Shown here in pieces: positions 57,778 through 64,000 of a stretch of 64,000 nt of DNA. Position 1 is the first letter of the stretch; every line of letters starts with the position of its first letter. This DNA is from Tetrapyrgos nigripes (Eukaryota; Basidiomycota; Agaricomycetes; Agaricales; Campanellaceae): contig JAACJM010000086.1 of NCBI GenBank assembly GCA_013368315.1, positions 269,444 through 333,443 on the forward strand, written 5' to 3'. The notes under the pieces were generated by a model that searched no databases, was not told the DNA's origin, and saw only the letters and a list, made by a program, of their open reading frames with translations. The translations under genes were made by a program, and so were the position numbers.

Positions 57778-58431
57778 AGAACCATGTGGAATGTCAAGTA
57801 TTGAGGAAAACTGATGACTTGCTGCCAAAATTTGAAATGAGGGGAGTGCTTGAGAAGATTCTGGACCAGAGAGATACTTGAGGTCTTGAGGCGGAAGACT
57901 TGAGGGGGAAATTGATGACAAGACAGCCTTGCAGACACTGCTAGACATTGAGACTTGGGGGAGACCCATGTTGATGATGACATGGCATGTTGGCAGTGAG
58001 GCTTGGTCAACTGTATAGTTTTGCAGTGGAGTTTGAAAATAACTTTACAGCTTTTTCATGTCACAAGTCATCCCAGCAGTACTTTTCAATGTCAACTTTG
58101 AGCATGAATATGGTACCTAGCTGCCACCAGCTACACTAGCATCTGAAATACAGGACTCAAAAGCATTGTAGAAAAGAAATAGCATCAGTGGAATTGCAGA
58201 TTCATAGAGCAGTGTAGACTTGTATAGGCCAGTATAGGTTACTCAGCTCTATACCTCCTATGAACCTCAACATGGTATAGGAAAAGGGGGGTATGCATTG
58301 TCACTATACCAATGTATAGCAATCCCAACACCTTTCTGACTGTCGGTCTACTCATCTATACATAAATATTTTCTGTGATTTGGTCTATACATAAAATTTC
58401 AGTACTACCGTAACTATGTACAGCCTCAAGA
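57778..58431. other. No supported gene
   Basis: Right flank of R4. Short frames without domains; CTATACC-like motifs recur at 58220-58320. Confidence 0.4.
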
Positions 58432-60817
58432 TTATTCAGACAGAATCAACTCATTGTTCACATTATCCTCCTCCTGACCTGAACGAAAAAGCGCCTTAGA
58501 CAACTCCAATAGGTAATACTCCGCATATGCCACAATCTCCTCCATTTTCTTGTCTGAAAGTTTGCTGGTAAACTTGTTGTAGAAGTCGGTCATGGTTCTG
58601 CCCCAGTGAGCCTGGCTAAAGCTGGTAGGGCTGTTTCACAGAGCTTGCTTGACCTTCTTGTTGCTGTTGGCATCATTGTCATCGTCAGGCTTGAGCTTGG
58701 GCTTGATGCTGTCCTTCCACATCACTAGGGCACATTTAATCTAGAAGAAAGAATGTTATAATGAGCTGTAAGAAGAAAAAATAGTTTATGCACTGCTCCA
58801 GCACACAAGGCAACTGCTCTTGCAGGATGACCATACCAGATATACTTCCTGCTATCCTGAATCTTGTAAAGATCATATGCAAATGTTTTGGAAAAAACTT
58901 CGCTTTTAAAAAGGCCAGAAGGCAGTTCCCCAGCCTAATATGTTGTAATAAATTGAAAAACAAAAGAAAAGGATCGAGACAAACTACACACCTCATACAA
59001 AATAGACATACCCTGGAGCTGGTCCTGCATCCAAGTCTTCCTGGCCTCAATTATATCAACACCATCCTTGACAGGGACCTCTTTGTTCATTTTCTGCTCA
59101 ACATACACAGATGGGTAAGCTGAGAGAGCAGTACCTACCTACTGCTGAGAAAAAAGAGTCAGATTGGTCAATGATGAGAGATGAAAAACTCATGACTGAC
59201 TCGATAGCTGGGTGGTTGATGCGTTTGTGAGTCTCACCCTTGTTGTCAAGAACAGGTTCAGATAGGCCACCACACAGGAGCTAAAGACAAAGTAACAAGG
59301 CAAATAGATGGTATAAGTGAGTAAGCCAGTACTGGGCCAGAGTCTACATAGTACTGAGGACAATGAGGGACAGAAGGTGGACAGACTGAGGAACCTATCT
59401 ACAAAGCCCTGTAGTAAATATACACAAGTGCAAAGCTAGATCAGTAGGTATCTAATGGAGACAACCATAGGATGATAGTCATATGTCTAGGTGATGTCAA
59501 TATGTACAGTAGAAGCAGATATGATCTGTCAGTCAGATAAATGATGTACCAAAGAAAGTAGAAGCCATAGGTACCAAGAGATGAGATCTAGAATGAAGGA
59601 AGTAGAAGGAATGGGATACAGGGTCTGGAAGTGAATGCAGGAAGGGATTCATGACACTTGTCATCTACGTAGTGAGGGGGCAAATGCTTGAACCATTGCA
59701 GCCAGATAGAATGAATAGTTGAGGGGATGTCACTTTTGGAGGGGCTGGAGAACTGATCTTGTAGAGTACCCTGCCATTGGTACAGCTGGGGAAGAAAATT
59801 GTGCTCCCAAACTTGCGGTCAGTGGGAGAGATGAAGGGAAGACTCTTTGAAGAAGTCATCGTACGCTCGGAACTGGATCTGGAATTATTTTTTGCATGGT
59901 CCTTGCAGTCAATCTCTGCAATGTTTGTGACAACAAGCTTGATTTTGTCTGCCTAGGGTCAATTATAGCACATTGCAGCAATGAAGGAGACTTGGGTACC
60001 TGTTTCCCAGTAGTAGCATACATATTCTCAGCCAATGCATCGACATCAAACTCTCCAGCCATCCCTCCACTACTACTCTCAGATCTCATTGAAATGACAG
60101 ATGATGATGACAACATAGCCACACTCTTTATTGCATATACATTCTTCCAATCTTTATCAAGACCCCCAAGAGTCCCTTTGGTTCACTTTTTTGCCCTACA
60201 AAATGAACATCAATAACAAACCAACTTGACTCCTTATACTCACTGTGTATCGACATTGGATCCACAATGTTTTGCACTCTTGAGGAGCTGGACCAGCTGC
60301 TGGGGCTTGATAGCATGGGTGGTGATGATATCCTGGCAAATAGCCAGTTTGGACTCCTATAAATTGGTGTGTTGTCAATGCTATAAAGGTATCATAGAAA
60401 TGTGCTCACCTTGGGTTTTTTTGGCTGCTTTTCAACAGTGTGAGGATGGATATCTTCATACACATCTTCAGTGTATTCCTCCTCCTCCTCCTGTCAGTAT
60501 TCATCATCATCATCAGACATATCAGTAGAGTTGACCATGTCCATTCCAGCTTCAACTCCAATGTCAAAATCCTCTCCAACTTTGACTTCATAGGCTTCCT
60601 CTTCAACTCCGTCTATGTCTCCATCCAGCCCAGCATCAATGGCACCCTCAGACTCAGTGTCAACATCTGTCACAGGGGGCATGTCAACATCAAACATGGA
60701 AGATGTCAGCCTATTGACTGAGTCATCAACAATGCAGTTGTCTGGAAAGTCGTCATCCTGGGACACATCATCAGCAGTTTTATGAGCAATGTTAGAACAA
60801 TTGGAGCTGGCCGGCAT
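58432..60817 (-). pseudogene. Decayed multi-exon gene of unknown function
   Basis: Minus-strand pieces show coding character in order. 60817-60494: very acidic (VSQDDDFPDNCIVDD, GLDGDIDGVEEEAYE). About 60360-60245: KLAICQDIITTHAIKPQQLV, with a GTGAGT donor directly after VDTQ. About 60122-59860: TGKQVPKSPSLLQCAIIDPR. About 59859-59665: FISPTDRKFGSTIFFPSCTN. About 59290-58990: EPVLDNKGETHKRINHPAIE, then YVEQKMNKEVPVKDGVDIIE. 58730-58432: SFSQAHWGRTMTDFYNKFTS and KKMEEIVAYAEYYLLELSKA to a TAA at 58432. A TGA interrupts the last exon (QAL*NSPTSF). Exon joins are not resolved. The family is unknown; the style resembles genes found next to fungal DNA transposons. Confidence 0.45.
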
Positions 60818-60849
60818 GTGAGAGACCTTGACATGGTCACCGTCATCAC

Positions 60850-60960
60850 CAGCTGCACCACAAATATCACAAACACCACCATGAACACCATGAACACCAC
60901 AAACACCACCACAAACACCATGAACACCACCCCAAACAGCACCATGACCACAAATAGTAC
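60850..60960. repeat. ACCACAAAC/ACCATGAAC minisatellite
   Basis: Nine-base units repeat with variation. They create an artificial hydrophobic frame on the minus strand. Confidence 0.7.
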
Positions 60961-61109
60961 CAGGCTCAGAAACAACTTCAATCTCTATGCTGGGAGTTGT
61001 AGAGGCAGCACCACCACGTCCACACTGCCTGGCTGCAGCAGCAGCTGCACCTCAGAGTGCTTTTGCCAAAATAGTCAGATTGGAGTTAAATGACAAGAAT
61101 TGCACATAC

Positions 61110-61507
61110 TGTCACAAATCGCCAATCTATTCATTTCTTATCTCCATGGACTACTATTCACTTCTCTCATCATCATCATATTCTCTATCTACAGTTACCA
61201 TCACTTGATCTGACATATTCATCTTTTATTTCCTCCAATTCCTATCTCCATGGACATTCCCACTTATTCACTTATTCCCAATTCACTTCTTAGATATATA
61301 TACCAAAGGACTTGTAGTTAGTTCCTTAGTCTGTTCACTTTGTCTCCACACTGCTCTCAGTACAGTGCAGTGTCGAATATAGTCAACTACTCATCTGCTA
61401 CTTGTTCCTATTACTTCATTTTCTCTCTCTCCCATTTGTAACTCGTCAATCTATTTGGTTCATTGTGTGACTTGGGTGGTTATTGCTAAGTGATAACCTT
61501 CTTGACA
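61110..61507 (+). repeat. R5 5' LTR (398 bp)
   Basis: TAGATATATATACC box at 61291; presumed transcript start AGTCTGTTCA at 61328-61337; ends CTTCTTGACA. Confidence 0.8.
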
Positions 61508-61509
61508 CT

Positions 61510-61519
61510 TGAACAGACT
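61510..61519 (+). promoter_or_regulatory. R5 self-priming primer binding site
   Basis: TGAACAGACT pairs at ten of ten positions with AGTCTGTTCA (61328-61337) and lies two bases after the LTR. Confidence 0.65.
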
Positions 61520-62825
61520 CTCTTACACCCACCTCACAAACTGACCCCACAAACTCAACATGAATCCTTCCGTCATATTAAACCTTCCCATTACCCCATC
61601 CTTCCCCTACAGTGCCCCAAGCCCATCATCTCTACCCTGTGTGAGGAGCCTCACAGGTCAGCCAGCATGAACAAGCTCAAGGAGTTGTTGCAAGAAGTCA
61701 TCCCCCGTCTACATAGTTTCGAGACATAAAACCAGACTTGCCGATTTGAGTAGGGTGGTCGACCGATTCTATAATTGAAATCCTAAAAACCCTCAATCAT
61801 ACACACTGGCTCTCAACTTCGAACCATTCCCTAACAACCTACAGATCTGACCCCCACCAGAATACTGCTATAGGATTGAAGATTCAACCTAAACAGCTTT
61901 CAAAAACTATTCACAGCAGGTTAAAGACACAATACAAAAACACGCCATTGTGTTCGATAACCATTGGATTAAACTGAACAAGAGAACGTGGGCCAAAGGT
62001 GAAGTGACCATCTTTGAATATCTTTGAATAAAGATATCCCCTGAGAACGTCTCCCCACACTATGTGGCAGTTGTAGACATTCATTATTTCATACAACTCG
62101 GAAACGCTCCATCCCTTGTTGGTTCAGTCACGACGACTACGAAGACTGTGACATTCTAGAATATTGCCAAGAAGAACACGAAGAATATCTCCAAACCCGA
62201 ATCCCCAGGATAAACAACTACAATCGACAAGGATTCTATTGGGAAGACGTCCCATCGATCAGTGGGATCACCTATTCTCAGGACCTGAAGACGACAACTA
62301 GTGTATGTCTGGAAGCGGAATTCCCAGAACAACTCAATCATGATCACGCATCGCCTCACGAGTTCCCAGTCATACTTCCTCACCTCACATTCCCTTGCTT
62401 GCATCCGTCAACCTCACGCATATCATCTTGACATCGACAGGACTGTTATTTTTCTGCTAATAACCAGTGGGACATCTGTCTAAACAAGCCGTGCCCAAAC
62501 CAATTCTCCATATACAACTGAGTACTCACACGAGCAGAACTAGAACACAGCTTTGGACCCATACTACCACCTGGACAATATATTCCATCAGAACCTACTT
62601 CAGAAACCCAACTCCCGATAACCAAACCCTCGTCGCATATTCAATTTGAAGAATCAGATCCTAACAACGAACCCATCCCTGAATCCGAACTACCACCTCC
62701 CCCAATCGAACCACAAACTCCCCTTAAAAGATCTCCATCCAACAGTACCCCAGTGCGATTCAAGAACCTATATCTGTCCATCCCCAACAAACAATCGATT
62801 TCCACACTCTCTATTCTTCCCTGAA
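61520..62825 (+). other. R5 leader
   Basis: Long region between primer site and gag, rich in short Pro/Ser/Thr frames on the plus strand. I see no independent gene. The length of about 1.3 kb is unusual and could hide an older insertion. Confidence 0.45.
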
Positions 62826-64000
62826 ATGTCTGAACATAATGAACCCACTTCAGCTACCACTGCAGCAGGAGTAACAAATAGATCCCCCACTGACACCCCT
62901 TCCAACGAAGATGATCCCTCTATTTCCCCTAATAGAACCACAAAGGAAAGAGGGGCAAAACCAGAGAAATTCGTGGGAGAACGGAACTTGGCAAAAGATT
63001 GGTTAGCCGAGTTTAACAACTATCTTCGACTCAACAATAGGGTCTATCCTTACAGAGGATGAGAAAATATCACTATTTCTCACTCTCTTCACAGGAGAGG
63101 AAGCAGGACGATGGGCTCACGACATGATGGCAAAGATCTACGAAGAAGACGATGATTATAGTGACAGTGGACGAGGAATCATCTAGTGAAGACAGAGACT
63201 CGTCACCGGAAACTACAACGAAGAAGAAGTCGTGGACCCTACGAGAAGTAAAGCGAGAATTCCTGCGAGATTTTAAACCAACATCTCAGGAATCTCAAGC
63301 ACAAACAAAGATAGAAACCATAAGGATGGAGGGAGCCTTAGTGGATATAGATAAGTACAACTCCAATTCAAACTATACACTAAAGATACTGGTTACAACA
63401 ACAAGGGATTAATGAAGTACTATCGAAAGGGACTCCCAAGAGGATTGGTAGATCGAATTTCTTTACTTACCGTCCCCAACCCAAGAACCTTGCAGCGCTA
63501 CAGAATGCTACAGTTAAACAACATATGATCTGGATGGAGAGACAAGCAGAGAAAGCCTTATGGAATAAACAATGAGGGGAAGGGGGACAACAGACCCAAG
63601 GATCGCAAAGTATGAGAGGGAGTTGAATGAGAAGTATGGAAGTGAATGTCTTCCAAAGTAATACCCCAGGTGCATTCTTCGAGTACTAAATACCCACCTA
63701 AACTGACAAACGAAGAAAGAGAAAAGATGAAAAAGGAAGGAATATGTTTCGGTTGTCACAAAAAGGGACACACCACATGGAACTGCCCTACTTTTCCCAG
63801 GACAACCACCAAACAATTCAACCTCAAGACCATTGATCAGAACGACCACAGCCATCATGAATCCGCGTCCTCCAAGACAGACATTACAATGAAGGAGATT
63901 CAGAATTGCCACCAAACTCAGGTTACTATCGGGAGAAAAGAAGGAAAAGGCAGCAGGATACCTGAAGGATATTGTAGCACAAATGGATTTTTAAACACCT
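62826..64000 (+). pseudogene. R5 gag (partial, frameshifted)
   Basis: Starts MSEHNEPTSATTAAGVTNRS at 62826, then the gag core KPEKFVGERNLAKDWLAEFN. A frameshift at about 63060 moves to EKISLFLTLFTGEEAGRW, another to KKKSWTLREVKREFLRDFKP. Further lesions occur, then a zinc knuckle CFGCHKKGHTTWNCP (CX2CX4HX4C, about 63745). The order matches R2 gag. The protein is cut by the window end. Confidence 0.75.

Larger units (their letters stand above)
61110..64000 (+). mobile_element. R5: Ty3/gypsy element, 5' part, runs off the window
   Basis: 5' LTR 61110-61507, self-priming site, leader and gag. LTR ends (TGTCACAAATC...TTGACA), the CT spacer and the gag layout make it a cousin of R2/R4, but the LTR is otherwise diverged. 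The 3' end is outside the window, so no duplication can be checked (left flank CATAC). Confidence 0.8.

Noticed and set aside
60706..60981. 91 aa hydrophobic minus-strand ORF resembling a membrane protein
   Set aside because: It is the reverse reading of the ACCACAAAC/ACCATGAAC minisatellite.

Overview
The window is nuclear DNA from a filamentous basidiomycete, most likely an Agaricomycete mushroom. Evidence: 53-61 nt GT-AG introns with internal CTAAC-type branch sites, chromodomain Ty3 retrotransposons, a KDZ-type transposase with CxC5/CxC6-like cysteine clusters, hAT- and CACTA-like DNA elements, and an NLR with TPRs. No rRNA, tRNA, CRISPR or bacterial-type feature was seen.

Layout. 1-5111: two apparently intact minus-strand genes of unknown function (275 and about 502 aa). 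6003-32773: a host gene, apparently for a secreted Ser-rich GPI-anchored protein, split by a nest of transposons. Outermost is Ty3 element R1 (6240-32070, plus). R2 (6729-23965, minus) sits in the R1 leader, R3 (9100-20244, plus) sits in R2 pol, and CACTA-like element C1 (9870-12856) sits in R3 gag. R1 also carries two solo LTRs (24775-25144, 29675-30056) and one 1.68 kb insertion (26064-27741). Most levels are supported by target-site duplications, and several by reading frames that resume across the insertion.

33300-43060: a decayed KDZ-type transposase (plus) converging on a decayed cysteine-cluster gene (minus). The second gene is broken by a 5'-truncated LINE (38750-41126) and a hAT-like element (37135-38533). 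42474-47324 holds a foldback MITE, a second hAT-like element and a hAT-type MITE. 47994-50819 is an apparently intact four-exon NLR (NB-ARC/STAND plus TPR, 886 aa). 53121-57777 is an internally deleted relative of R2 (R4). 58432-60817 is a decayed unknown gene. 61110 to the end is the 5' part of another Ty3 element (R5).

Three points stand out. (1) Next to the 5' LTR of R2, R3, R4 and R5 lies a 10-11 nt site complementary to a stretch about 30 nt downstream of a TATA-like box inside the same LTR. The two halves change together between elements, as expected for Tf1-type self-priming, whereas R1 has a tRNA-type primer site. (2) R3 carries an intact, spliced antisense gene (336 aa) with exact Zn2Cys6 spacing. 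(3) Nearly all premature stops in the transposons are TGA where a CGA arginine codon is expected, pointing to CpG deamination. Genes that look functional are those at 1773-2719, 3421-5111, 18245-19313 and 47994-50819.
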